Below, in pieces: positions 33,808 to 43,683 of a stretch of DNA of 64,000 nt. Made by a program: the position numbers and the translations under genes. This DNA is from Thozetella sp. PMI_491 (lineage: Eukaryota > Ascomycota > Sordariomycetes > Chaetosphaeriales > Chaetosphaeriaceae): NCBI GenBank assembly GCA_021432635.1, contig MU270015.1:1101762-1165761 (forward strand), written 5' to 3'. The notes beneath the pieces were generated by a model that was given only the letters and a program-made list of their open reading frames with translations, did not search any database and was not told the origin of the DNA. How positions within the stretch are numbered: position 1 is the first letter of the stretch; each line of letters begins with the position of its first letter.

Positions 33808-35274
33808 CTAGTCTAACTTGGAGTCTAGCCATCGATTCCAGCCTACATCGTTCAAGATATGTCGTCCTCTAGCCTCTAGCCACTCAGTATTGCCCCAGAA
33901 GCCCCAGCTGGCCTGGAATCTCAGCCAGTCGACCAAGGCCGTCTCCCAGTGCCGGACCAGCGTATCCCAAGGGTAGGACTTCTCCGATAATTTCTCGACC
34001 CTCCTCTGGTACCTTTGCAGTAGCTCCTTCTCGCCTTGCTGCATCCCAAGGTCGTCAGGGACGGCCCGGTTCTCCACCAGCATCCGCAGAGGTACAGAGC
34101 ATGTGAACAGCTTGGCCAAGTCGCACACTCCGGCTCCCAATCCAACGTATTGGAAATCGTAGAATGCGACCTGGTCACCTGCCGCCGTCGTAAACAGGTT
34201 CTCCGACTTGACGTCTCCGTGAATCAGTGTCTGGTAGTCGGCAATGGGACCAGCGCGGTCGGACCTCGGAGCGAGCACTTTCGCAACTTTCTCAGCGATC
34301 GAAAGCCCTCCTTTTGTGCTGGGTACACACATGGCATCACACCACTCTGACTCCTCGTCTTCCTCCAAAGATGCATACTCGGTGCGCCGTGTCGCCAGAT
34401 ACGTGTACCCTCCATTGAGCCAGACGCTGCCGGCAGGCCCATGGCGACCTCCTCTTCTCTGCATCTCCTCCAGGGGCGGCCGCACAAGCGCCTCCAGTTC
34501 AAACTCGGCTGTACGCGTCCACCAGAAGCCATGGAAACCCGCTAGCCAGTCCAGCGCAGCATGGACTTGCACCTGGCTCAGCTCTCCTCTTCGCTCTCCA
34601 GCGACGGGAAAGGCGGCGCTGAGATCGGTCAGGAGCATTGCCGTTCCGTCCCCTTGGTCCGTCCCAGAATTCCCGGAGCCCGGAATGGTGCTCGCTAGAC
34701 ACGCAGCTACCGGGATATCGGCTGGCATCTGGGCGGCGAGCTGGGTATAAAAGAACTGCTCCACGTGGTAGCTCAGGATCTTGCGCGCATGGCCCTCGTC
34801 ACCGTTTCTTGCAGGCGGGGGAGCGATAAACTTCAAGATCCAGGACTGAGATTCTAGCGCAGTTGACACGTTTGAGCTGCTATGGGGTGTCGATGGAGAT
34901 GTAGCATCCCGGCAAGTGGCCGGGTCGGTTCCATCTGTCAAGGGTGACAGCTCCGGCGTGGCCAGCACACGACAGATATGGCCATAGCCCGCCCAGAGTG
35001 CCTGAATGGGCTCCCAAGACACCAGTCTCAGGGACTTCTGGGCCAAGAGGGAGGGAACTACGGACTGGATAGCAGCCGCGGCCTTCATAATTCGGTTCAA
35101 GGAGGAAGGTTGCGCGCACACGACGGCAATCTTTGGCGGTGTAGCACGGCGTTTGGACATCTTGTGTTGCATTATGCTGGAACAGGCAAGCGCCACCTGG
35201 CGGAGGTACGATTGGCCGAACTCCGTTGGCTGACAGCTGTCCGAATGAAGGCACATGCTGAACGCGCCACACAA
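33808..35274 (-). CDS. APH/EcKL-like small-molecule kinase (protein-kinase-like fold)
   Basis: An intronless frame of 488 residues; the internal Met at 35160 (MSKRRATPPK) is an equally good start and gives 450 residues. The phosphotransferase core has LIHGDVKSENLF (the HGDxxxxN catalytic loop) and FYDFQYVGLGAGVCDLAKLF (the metal-binding Asp), plus the earlier YHVEQFFYTQLAAQMP segment typical of ecdysteroid-kinase-like and DUF1679 proteins. Such enzymes phosphorylate hydroxyl or amino groups of small molecules with ATP. In fungi their substrates are mostly unknown. The N-lobe is Ser/Pro-rich and may be partly disordered. No signal peptide or membrane helix is evident. It is in tandem with the AIF-like gene, 440 bases apart. 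Confidence 0.85.
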   Translation of the reverse strand: MCGAFSMCLHSDSCQPTEFGQSYLRQVALACSSIMQHKMSKRRATPPKIAVVCAQPSSLNRIMKAAAAIQSVVPSLLAQKSLRLVSWEPIQALWAGYGHICRVLATPELSPLTDGTDPATCRDATSPSTPHSSSNVSTALESQSWILKFIAPPPARNGDEGHARKILSYHVEQFFYTQLAAQMPADIPVAACLASTIPGSGNSGTDQGDGTAMLLTDLSAAFPVAGERRGELSQVQVHAALDWLAGFHGFWWTRTAEFELEALVRPPLEEMQRRGGRHGPAGSVWLNGGYTYLATRRTEYASLEEDEESEWCDAMCVPSTKGGLSIAEKVAKVLAPRSDRAGPIADYQTLIHGDVKSENLFTTAAGDQVAFYDFQYVGLGAGVCDLAKLFTCSVPLRMLVENRAVPDDLGMQQGEKELLQRYQRRVEKLSEKSYPWDTLVRHWETALVDWLRFQASWGFWGNTEWLEARGRHILNDVGWNRWLDSKLD

Positions 35275-35692
35275 TCAGATGCGCTGACGAGTAGGAACAA
35301 TAGGGCCCTATCAACGCAGAAGTAAAAAAAAAATTAAAAAAAATTGTCACTATGCCATTGGCGGGCAAGTCAATATCCTATAAAACCGATGCGTCTTTGA
35401 GTATCATTCGCATGGCGGTACAGATAGAGCTACTCCTTTACAACTTCTAGATCTAGAGACTACTCCCAGCCAGGTCCCGGTCATAGCACCACAACTCCGG
35501 ACTTGCCGCACATCCTTCGTCATAATACAGAGTTTACAGCGAAGCTAAGAGGGAGGTATATGCTTCGATAAGTATGTGTATATTCTGAGGTAGAGATCTA
35601 TCTAAGCTAAGACGGTAGGGCTGTAGTCCTGTCATCGCCCGTGGGCCTTGATCGACGGGGGTCTCTCTGCATCCAACATAATTGCATACCAT
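35275..35692. other. Intergenic gap
   Basis: 418 bases with no gene visible; short A-rich runs occur near 35324-35343. Confidence 0.5.
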
Positions 35693-36421
35693 TCAGGCCT
35701 TGATTGGCTCACGCATCATCAAATAGGAGCGGTAAATGCCGTAGCCCCGGAGCCTGCCCTTGTCCCACTCGTTTAGATCCATATCGTGGTACTTGACATC
35801 GGTGAACCGATGCCTCAAGTACAAGGTATGCGATCCGGGGAATGCGTTCAGCCAGGTCTTGAGTCCAGCCTGGTCTGATATCCGGAGACAGTGTTCCAGG
35901 AGCTTAGTCCCTATGCCCTGACCCTGATAAGTCGGGTCGGCGGCGAAGGCGGAGAGATCTGCCGTGGAGCAAGGGGTGAGCGAGGTTGGCCTTGATGAGT
36001 AAAAGGATCGCTTACAGTAGTGCTTCTCGCCCTTGATACCATCCTTCAGGACCTGCATCTGCTTCCTGGATTCCCCGATAAACTCGAGATTTAGGGTCTG
36101 TCCTAGTTTCTGCATCGCCGCGCCCGTCGGGTCCGCCGCTGGCTTAGCATCGGAGTCGGAATCGGGTCCGTCCTTGAGGGTGAAGCAGACAAAGCCGTAC
36201 ATTTTGTCCGAATCAGGCTGGACTGCTGCGAATACTTGTGACTCGGGCTGGTCGAGCCGGTCGCCGATACGGGATGCAAAGAAGGCCGTCATGTTTTCGT
36301 CATCCGGCCATTTCTTAAAAGCAAACATAGCAATCGTCTCCCGTGCATACGCCGCCGCGTTGATCTTGGCCAAGGCCGGGAGATCATCTCGGGTCGCGAC
36401 GCGGATCGTCAGAGGTATCAT
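35693..36421 (-). CDS. GNAT-family N-acetyltransferase
   Basis: An acetyl-CoA-dependent acetyltransferase. The best model has two exons, complement(join(35693..35958,36016..36421)), giving 223 residues. The 57-nt intron at 35959-36015 is a multiple of three and free of stops, so an unspliced reading would give 242 residues, but splicing restores the expected HYYLSAFAADP strand before the acetyl-CoA-binding motif YQGQGIGTKLLEHCL. The N-terminus starts with the usual IRVATRDDLPALAKI segment and the C-terminus contains LYLRHRFTDV, as in fungal GNATs of the puromycin-acetyltransferase-like group. Substrate unknown. A small-molecule kinase lies next to it and both could modify xenobiotics, which is speculation. 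Confidence 0.87.
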   Translation of the reverse strand: MIPLTIRVATRDDLPALAKINAAAYARETIAMFAFKKWPDDENMTAFFASRIGDRLDQPESQVFAAVQPDSDKMYGFVCFTLKDGPDSDSDAKPAADPTGAAMQKLGQTLNLEFIGESRKQMQVLKDGIKGEKHYCKRSFYSSRPTSLTPCSTADLSAFAADPTYQGQGIGTKLLEHCLRISDQAGLKTWLNAFPGSHTLYLRHRFTDVKYHDMDLNEWDKGRLRGYGIYRSYLMMREPIKA

Positions 36422-37066
36422 GGTGCTTCTCGCAATCTTCTAGCGGATACTTCCCGATAGGTCGGTGAGGGGAAAGGCCAGATTCTGCCGGACCAGCCGA
36501 GCAGCGCGTCAGATGCGGCTCAGTCCCAACCAGTTCTTAAACGGGTTAACCATCAAGACTCCACTTTTCGCCAAAAAGTTGCAGTAAGCCCGGTCTTTTG
36601 CTGGCGTGGCGCACATCCCGTCGGGGAGTTTGTACAAATCCTACCATCGTTTTTCAAGATGCTAACGACTAGCTCTATGTCTTATGTCGCAATCTTGGCG
36701 TAGGAAACCCAGCTGTTACACTGGGCAGTTGGTGGTGAGGTTTCCGTGTCTTAACTCCATGGAGATCCCCTCCTCCTTGATTGGGGGTTGCCAATCCCAC
36801 GATCCACATAACATCCGAGATTGGGTAAGCGCGGATGACCTTGATAATTACTCCCTTTATGTCCATGGACAACCAAGATCACTCCATTCAGGGAATGTAC
36901 CGTAGCTACTTCAGCTCAATAGTTGCGGTTAATATTCTGTAAGATATACAAGCCCAACAGCCTAGCGAGATGTATATAAAGGATTGGTGCCATCGCAAGG
37001 GATGCAGGTAGACCAAACAAGAAACCTACCCGAGTACCATTAAGAGACTTGCAGTTCTTGAACAAA
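36422..37066. other. Divergent promoter region of GNAT and lipase genes
   Basis: 645 bases shared by two divergent genes. It contains the lipase TATA box at 36973-36980. No gene is visible. Confidence 0.55.
36973..36980 (+). promoter_or_regulatory. TATA box of the lipase gene
   Basis: TATATAAA, 87 bases upstream of the preferred start codon at 37067. Confidence 0.6.
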
Positions 37067-38341
37067 ATGCGTTATACTTTTGGCATCATATTCAGTCCCC
37101 TGTGGCTCGGGCTTTGCAGAGCCGCTTCGAATCCGTTTGTGCCCATTCCTCCAAGCCAAGACCCATTCTACCGTCCGCCATGCGGCTTCCAAAACGCAGC
37201 CCCAGGTACCGTTCTACGATCGAGGGTAGCGACCAATTTGACATCCATCATCGCCAATAGCTCAGCAGCCTACAACATTCTGTACCGAACGACCGACGCC
37301 CGAGGCCAGCCATCGTGGGCAGTGACGACCCTCCTAGAGCCAACAGCCATTTCAGAACAATCGCCGAAGAAGCTCGTCTCCTATCAAATTGCCTACGACA
37401 CCCCTTCATTTGACTGGAGCCCTAGTTACGGACTATACAACATTTTCTCGGAGCCAAACTCGCTCGGTCTACCAACCGATTCGGCCTTTATCAGCGAGAT
37501 GCTGGGCCGTGGCTGGCACGTCACCGTCCCTGATTACGAAGGCCCTCTAGCATCTTTTATGCTCGGCCTTCAGTCCGGCCACGCCGTCCTGGATGCGTTG
37601 AGAGCATCGCTCGGAGCTGAGATCACCGGCTCCTGCGAAGTTCAAACTGCCATATGGGGCTACTCGGGTGGTGGAATCGCAACGGCCTGGGCTGCGGAGC
37701 TACAGCCCCAGTACGCACCGGATCTGAAAATCAGCGGTGCTGCAGTTGGCGCTCCTCCTACAAACTTTACCTTTCTCTTTGACAACCTCAACAAATCGTT
37801 GCTGGAATTCCTGCTCCCTTCCGCCTTGATCGGGATAGTATCTCAGTTCCCCGACGCCCATGATGCGTTTGTCGCCGCGCTGAAAAAGGATGGGCCGTTC
37901 AACGAGACTCGGCTATACGAAGCGACAACTCGGAACCAGCTTGATAACCTAGTTGCGTTTGCGAACCAGAACCTATATGACTACCTGACCACAGAAGAAT
38001 CACCCTTGGAGATTCCGCCTATACAGGAGATAGTGAGCACGCAAACGGTGTTAGGGACGTACGATACCCCCAAGTTGCCGTACTTCGTGTATGCAGCTTT
38101 TGACGACCACGTTGTCGGCATGGCTCCGGTGGAGGCAGTGGTCAGTAAGTACTGCTATTCTGGCGCGAATATCTTATTTCAGCAGAATACCGTGGGAGGC
38201 CATTTCGCGGAGGAGATTAATGGGGCTCCCCGTGCATTGGATTTCATAAAGGAAGTATTCGGTGGCACGTTTCTGCCAGCCACGGGTTGCAAGACCGAGA
38301 ATGTCACAGTTGCTATCGATACTGCTCCAGATCCCCTCTAG
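37067..38341 (+). CDS. Secretory lipase (LIP family, CalA-like)
   Basis: An intronless gene for 424 residues; a Met at 37049 is possible, but the one at 37067 begins the signal peptide MRYTFGIIFSPLWLGLCRA. The mature protein has the family's PPCGFQNAAPGTVLRSR opening. The catalytic triad is visible: Ser200 in WGYSGGG, Asp346 or Asp347 in AAFDDHVV and His379 in GGHFAEE. Several N-glycosylation sequons (NLTS, NSSA, NFTF, NKSL, NETR) support secretion. The family hydrolyses triglycerides and other esters outside the cell. It is divergent from the GNAT gene. Confidence 0.93.
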   Translation: MRYTFGIIFSPLWLGLCRAASNPFVPIPPSQDPFYRPPCGFQNAAPGTVLRSRVATNLTSIIANSSAAYNILYRTTDARGQPSWAVTTLLEPTAISEQSPKKLVSYQIAYDTPSFDWSPSYGLYNIFSEPNSLGLPTDSAFISEMLGRGWHVTVPDYEGPLASFMLGLQSGHAVLDALRASLGAEITGSCEVQTAIWGYSGGGIATAWAAELQPQYAPDLKISGAAVGAPPTNFTFLFDNLNKSLLEFLLPSALIGIVSQFPDAHDAFVAALKKDGPFNETRLYEATTRNQLDNLVAFANQNLYDYLTTEESPLEIPPIQEIVSTQTVLGTYDTPKLPYFVYAAFDDHVVGMAPVEAVVSKYCYSGANILFQQNTVGGHFAEEINGAPRALDFIKEVFGGTFLPATGCKTENVTVAIDTAPDPL

Positions 38342-39042
38342 AATAGCGTCACGGTTAGACTTCCATTGACAAATACTTTCTATGTACCTTCACGTCCCGC
38401 CCTCCCAACTCGACACTAGTCGCGATAGGATCGATGGATTCCTCAGGGGCCTAGGGCAATATTAAACATAATGCTACTTGCTCTTCAGAAGTAACTCAAG
38501 CTGTAACGAATTATGAACGAAATGCAAGCTATTCTTCGGGTGCTTTATCAAGGGCTGAATTTACAAGGGGGTTTGGCAATTAGCTACAGCGTCTTAGTCG
38601 TGCTTGGTTCGGAAACTATTAATTGGGTAGTTCGATGCTAATGATAATATAATAAGCCGCGATAGAAATATTCACATCTTACTACCAATAATATTAACTG
38701 TAAAGAATCCTATCTTGTCAGTGTTGGCATGATGCTAGTATCTCCCTGCGGCTATGGATGTGACTGTCCCATGACATGCATGCATATTTCAGCACCTCAA
38801 ACTCAAATCATTTGAGTGGCTCGCTACCGAGACTACGTTACATTGATGTCCACCAGATATGACGTCGGACATTTCTACGCATATTTACTGACCGTATGCT
38901 GGCCTGGCTTCTTTCAAACCTCCAAACCCTGTCAAGCAATCAGCACGACTGCATCACAATCGATGTTAATGAATCGTTCCCCTTTTGCTAGCTATCGTAA
39001 AGCTCAATACAAGTTAGATCAGCAACAGGAAAGTCACGTCAG
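38342..39042. other. Intergenic gap upstream of HET gene 2
   Basis: 701 bases, moderately AT-rich (especially 38620-38720). No gene is visible. Confidence 0.5.
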
Positions 39043-41166
39043 ATGTCGCAGCCTCTGTTCTCTCCCTATCAATACGCTCCACTCCCAGAGAGTGGAACAT
39101 GGACTCGTGTGCTGATCCTCCACCCGGGCTTGTTCGACGACGAAATATCCATTTCAGTCAGACAGGAGTTAGTATCCAATAAATGTGAATACGAAGCATT
39201 ATCCTATGTCTGGGGTAATGTCGAAGATTCAGGGTCTATCATTGTCGACATTGAAAGCCGTCTTACTGTCGCGCGCAATCTCTTGATAGCGTTGCAGTAT
39301 CTTCGCCGCCCGGATCAGCCGAGGATCTTGTGGATCGACGCAATCTGCATTAACCAGCAAGATATGGATGAGCGAAGCCGCCAAGTGACTTACATGTATG
39401 AAGTGTACCGCCATGCAAAGTCTGTATACGTGTGGTTAGGCTTGGAGAATGAGAACAGCGATCTTGGCATCTCCCACCTCGACGCTATCGGTTCGGTACT
39501 ACAACCAGCCTGGAACGGTGCGTTTTGTGTTGCGCCTATAGATACGAACGATGAGTACGCGCGTGCGCTGGCGGACGAATTACAGCCTCTGGATCTATCG
39601 GAAGATGCGTGGCGAGCTATCTTTGCCTTGCTAAATCGGCCGTACTTTGAACGGCTATGGATTAGGCAAGAGGTACAACCATCCAACCTGGCCTTTGACT
39701 GGCTGCTCATGGACCGGTATGACTACTTTCAGTCGTACAATCCTGACGACACCAAAGCCACGCGACCTATGAGCGAACCTAACTCACCCTCTGCAAGAAT
39801 ACACTGTGGCGCTGCAAGTATGTCGTGGTGGAACTTCCGGAATGCAATTATCTGCCTGTGGTGTAAAAGCACCCGGTGGAGTCTGGGGCCATCATCGTCT
39901 TTTTATCAAAACTCCGCTGCCTCGCTTAGAAATCGGCTGGCATTAGTAGAGTCTGTTACACGGGCGGCAAGGTTCAACTGGACAAATTTGGCGAGTTATC
40001 TCTCCAGGACGAGGTGCACCGACGTGAGGGATCGAATCTATGCTGTCGCAACCCTGGCGGGAACAAGAGACTCGCGATTAGTGGTCACTCCAGACTACAA
40101 AAAGACTCCAATGGAGGTCCTGAGTGAATTTACCCTCGCTCATATTGACCATTTCAAAACGATCGATTTGTTGCGACAATGCTTCACAGATGGCGCAACG
40201 CTGCCAGACCACCCATCGTGGGTCCCTAATTGGTCGAGAGAGACACTTTGCCAGCTTGAAATTAACGAAGGTCCAAATTGTTGGGCAAGCAGTCATCTCT
40301 ATGCAGATGCGATGCACCGCGGAGAGGGCATCTTGAGAGTGACTGGGGTGTTTCTCGATGCCATCCACACACTCTGGTGGCCATTATCGGAGATTGAAGG
40401 CTCGTCTGAAACCGGATTTGCCCACAAATTCTGGCCGGCTGCTGCATCAATGCTATTCAGAGGACATGGTCCGCAAGAGCAGTACCCTCTAGGAGGGACC
40501 AATTTACAAGCCCTCCTCGAGTCGGCAACAATGCGTGTTTTCGCCGAAGAAGTCGAGCCACCTCTTGACTTCTTGCCAAGTCGTGCCATTAGTCAACGCT
40601 TAATGACGCTTCTTGTCTCTGGTACACCTATAAAGGAAGCTGAAGGTACCATGTTAAATGGCTTCACAATAACTGAAGCTGATACCAGAAAGTTCCAAGA
40701 GATCGTTCGGAGAAGCTCCAACAACTATGGTTTGATGCTTACGTCGAACGGGTACATAGGAATGGCCCCCCAATGGGCCCGCGCCGGCGATAAAATAGCT
40801 GTACTTGTCGGTGCAAGCGTACCTTTCGTGTTACGCCCATGTCCTAGCACTGGTGCAGAATCCACTAGATACCGTATCAAAGCGCCGTGTTATATATCGG
40901 GGTTTATGGACGGAGAGGCATTATTGGGCCCCCTCCCCGAAGACATGAACATTATCTCTAGAGGGGGTCAAGTATTTCGGAAACGTTTGTCGGGGATTGG
41001 CACTTACCAGAATGAGGATCCCCGACTGGAAGCTCGTATATCAGATCAGAGATTCCAAGAGTACCGAAAGACAATGGCATGCGCTGGTAAGCCCCCTCCT
41101 TTCAAAGTTGACGTCGTCGATTTGAGAAAAATGGGAGTAGAGGCAGAGCTTATAGATCTAAAATAG
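39043..41166 (+). CDS. HET-domain protein 2
   Basis: An open frame of 707 residues with the HET core: YEALSYVWGN (residues 50-59), LWIDAICINQQD (97-108), VYVWLG and RPYFERLWIRQE near 202-213, then MSWWNFRNAI and DYKKTPMEVLSEFT. The overall plan matches HET gene 1: a Y..LP...-R.L.L.PG N-terminus and a C-terminal APCYISGFMDGEAL block. Between RLWIRQEV and HCGAASMSW there is an insertion of about 40 residues. Part of it (39717-39797) has intron-like ends and a CTAAC branch-like site and is 81 nt long, so a 680-residue spliced form is possible. The family role is incompatibility-triggered cell death. The gene is followed, after the oppositely oriented But2-like gene, by a third HET gene. Confidence 0.93.
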   Translation: MSQPLFSPYQYAPLPESGTWTRVLILHPGLFDDEISISVRQELVSNKCEYEALSYVWGNVEDSGSIIVDIESRLTVARNLLIALQYLRRPDQPRILWIDAICINQQDMDERSRQVTYMYEVYRHAKSVYVWLGLENENSDLGISHLDAIGSVLQPAWNGAFCVAPIDTNDEYARALADELQPLDLSEDAWRAIFALLNRPYFERLWIRQEVQPSNLAFDWLLMDRYDYFQSYNPDDTKATRPMSEPNSPSARIHCGAASMSWWNFRNAIICLWCKSTRWSLGPSSSFYQNSAASLRNRLALVESVTRAARFNWTNLASYLSRTRCTDVRDRIYAVATLAGTRDSRLVVTPDYKKTPMEVLSEFTLAHIDHFKTIDLLRQCFTDGATLPDHPSWVPNWSRETLCQLEINEGPNCWASSHLYADAMHRGEGILRVTGVFLDAIHTLWWPLSEIEGSSETGFAHKFWPAAASMLFRGHGPQEQYPLGGTNLQALLESATMRVFAEEVEPPLDFLPSRAISQRLMTLLVSGTPIKEAEGTMLNGFTITEADTRKFQEIVRRSSNNYGLMLTSNGYIGMAPQWARAGDKIAVLVGASVPFVLRPCPSTGAESTRYRIKAPCYISGFMDGEALLGPLPEDMNIISRGGQVFRKRLSGIGTYQNEDPRLEARISDQRFQEYRKTMACAGKPPPFKVDVVDLRKMGVEAELIDLK

Positions 41167-41696
41167 CACATTTAATTTACACCTTGAATACCAGACTATC
41201 ATTTAAGCCAAACTTTTCGTAGCATCTGCCTGCCTGGTTAATGTACTATCGTATTTTGGACAGCTTAAGCGAGCCTGGCGCGGAAAATTTACTATCCGAT
41301 GTATAACTAGGCGATGCACCCCGAGTACATGAGTTAGGTAGCTAAACTTATCGCCTAGGTTCTACCCAGAGTTGCACTACCTGCTTTGATCAACACGGTA
41401 ACTAAGAGTGCAATATCGCGGGAAGGATCTCTTGCCCGACGATATCTTCAAGTTCTCAAACTGTTCAGTGGTACAGATTGAACCAGCCAACTGCACCATA
41501 AAACAGCCTCGCAATCGTAATAATGAATACCAAGTTGCCTTGCTCAATTTGAGAGAATTATATTTTCGACTATTAGGCCACAATTAAGTAAAACACCACC
41601 ACTCCCTTTCTCCTTGTTACATAACCCATTTGTGCGATATCCAGGATTCGAACCATTATACCCAATCCACCAGTGCTCCCCACAGAAGTTTTGGTG
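41167..41696. other. Intergenic gap
   Basis: 530 bases between convergent genes; no gene is visible. A GGATTCGAACC-like string near 41645 resembles a tRNA T-arm but no tRNA folds around it. Confidence 0.5.
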
Positions 41697-42329
41697 TCAG
41701 CTAATCACAACGAAAAAGCCCACGGGGCACCCCCCCTCCCCATCTGCCGTCGTTTGTTGCCATTCTAGTGCCGTATCGTCGCTGCACAAAGCCCCGCTAA
41801 CGGTTTGACCACCACTAAGTGGCAGAATAAGACATGGAAGATTGGCAATAGTATAAGTGTTCCCTGGGACCATGACGGGGGGGGGAGATGGCGGACTCGG
41901 CCCGGGCAAGGGTTGTTTGTTGTACGTCGTGCTCTCGTCGCCCCCAAAGCCCGTCAGGTAGCCAGTGAAGGTGAAATGGCCCGGGCCGGAGAATGTGAGC
42001 TTCTTCGGCGCCGCCTGTTCAGCCGTGGGGAACGAGAAGCTCAATGTACAAGTTTTGAGCAAAGTGAGCTCTCCGTTGACTTCGTCAGGAATCTTAAGAT
42101 CGACGATGGTGCACATGTCACCAGGAGTGACGACACCAACTGGAACGTAGCCATAGGCTGTATCTGGCGACGACTTGGAAATTGGCACGAGACCATAGGT
42201 GGAAATCGTTCCAGGACCTGTGGGGTAATCGCTACCAGCAGGGCAGGTTGCCCTGGAGTTGAGAGGCAGTGATAAAGCCGCCGCCAAGGCGACATGTGCC
42301 ATCATAGGCACAAGTAGTTGGGCTCGCAT
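41697..42329 (-). CDS. Secreted But2-like (ubiquitin 3 binding protein C-terminal domain) protein
   Basis: An intronless gene for 210 residues with a clear signal peptide (MRAQLLVPMMAHVALAAALS). The mature part has paired cysteines and the motifs DLKIPDEVNGELTLLKTCTLSFSF and, at the end, CPVGFFVVIS, which match the domain seen in many small fungal secreted proteins annotated as But2. A Pro-rich loop (PGPSPPSPPPVMVPG) precedes the final beta strands. Function is unknown in filamentous fungi; secretion suggests a surface or extracellular role, and a ubiquitin-like link is unlikely to apply outside the cell. It lies between two HET genes on the opposite strand. Confidence 0.75.
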   Translation of the reverse strand: MRAQLLVPMMAHVALAAALSLPLNSRATCPAGSDYPTGPGTISTYGLVPISKSSPDTAYGYVPVGVVTPGDMCTIVDLKIPDEVNGELTLLKTCTLSFSFPTAEQAAPKKLTFSGPGHFTFTGYLTGFGGDESTTYNKQPLPGPSPPSPPPVMVPGNTYTIANLPCLILPLSGGQTVSGALCSDDTALEWQQTTADGEGGCPVGFFVVIS

Positions 42330-43251
42330 AGTGAGTGAATAAAAGAAATAGCTAGAGGCAAAGGGTTCAATACCGGCAAGGATCGATTCGAAATATCATG
42401 ACCCTCAATTTCAGCGTATGTTAAAATTTGCCGATACTTCTCATCAACGCTGGGCGACGTCTACGTTTATAACAGCTCCAAGATCTGCGCCAATACAAAC
42501 CTCATTGAGCGGCCAGCTAGCTAGCTAGCAACCCCCGAATTCTACAGCTGACCAGCGCTAAATTTTCAGGTAAGCCGCAGCTATAGCTTAAGATTTCCCC
42601 AATTTCCACCGATTTGGGACGCCACGTCGCTTTTCATTCGTGAACTACCAGCGCCGTTGGTGCTTCGGTCGCCGAACCCCCTGTGACGACGCGCCGAACG
42701 CCGAAAAGTTGGAAAAGATCGGCACGGCGCAATTGGCGGGCTTCCATCTGTCACCTCTAACCGAAAGCAGATGAGATCAACCAAGAATCGAGAGAGGTGG
42801 TAGGGCCTTGAGATTGGAATCTTCAATTACTCTTGCTATTACAGCACAGGCTTGTTTGTCCTGTAGGTAAGGCGACTGCCAGAGTGATCAAACTTGGCCC
42901 CCTGCAAGTTTTGCTGGGTTTCAGCAGAGGATAAATACATAAACTTGTGTAGCATATCTTGACGTGTGGTAGGTAGTCTTGACAACACACACTTCAATCA
43001 CATCCGCCCTTCTTATAGCAAATTCGTGGCTTGCTTGCAACCTCTGCTCTTCTCTTCTAGACTCTCTGCGTTGGCCGCCGATGGTGGTACTGCTTGTGAC
43101 TGAACGGCGTCTTGGACTGCGACGGTGATGGCAGTTCTGGCTCGGCCATTATGTGCTAGTCCATTCCAACCGGGAGCTGGAGTGATATTTGTGATAGGCA
43201 AACTTTGTGCAGCGACGGCCAGCCAACAACTAGTCAGATAGATAGCTAAAG

Positions 43252-43285
43252 CACCTAAATACCTACCTAAACACCTAAGCACCTA
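43252..43285. repeat. Short imperfect CACCTAA/ACCTA repeat cluster
   Basis: Four to five copies of an ACCTA-type unit (CACCTAA, ACCTACCTAA, CACCTAA, CACCTA) in 34 bases. Not a telomere repeat of the usual TTAGGG kind. Confidence 0.5.
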
Positions 43286-43481
43286 CTTGGTTGTAAGTAG
43301 GGGATCTAGGCCGCCAGGCCGGAAGGAGGGGTTGAGGGGTCGAATGAGAAGAAAATCGCAGTGAAAAAAAAAGCTGTCAGAGGTCCGGCTGATCCAAAAT
43401 CAGCTGGCCCAGCTGATCCATCCCCATCCCCAACCCTAACCCTTACCGTGGATATCTCCCCGATGTCGCCCTATAGTGCAC

Positions 43482-43507
43482 AAAAAAAAAAAAAAAAAAA
43501 AAAAAAA
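43482..43507. repeat. Homopolymer A26
   Basis: An unbroken run of 26 A about 180 bases upstream of the HET gene 3 start. It may be a retroposed poly(A) scar or simple slippage. Confidence 0.85.
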
Positions 43508-43683
43508 GCGATGTGGTGCACGGCAAGCGAAGTGGTGGGCACAGCCACAATCATATGACAGCTGGTTCCAAGCAATGTATCTCCGCCCCGCACCAGTCTC
43601 AAGTGACGAAATTGAACCTTGATGAGACTCACCCTGTCAACCTTGACGCTGAGTTTAAAGACTCTTTTATCGTAACGGCTACC

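Larger units (their letters stand above)
42330..43683. other. Intergenic region before HET gene 3
   Basis: About 1.35 kb without a supportable gene. It contains the promoter of the But2-like gene, a cluster of CCTAA-type short repeats at 43252-43285 and a 26-nt A run at 43482-43507. A frame open upstream of the HET start is driven by the A run and is not coding-like. Confidence 0.5.

Noticed and set aside
41640-41665. GGATTCGAACC string resembling a tRNA T-arm on the minus strand
   Set aside because: No acceptor stem, D-arm or anticodon arm can be folded at the right distance.
43252-43285. CCTAA-type repeats considered as an internal telomere remnant
   Set aside because: The unit does not match TTAGGG/CCCTAA in register and only four or five imperfect copies exist.
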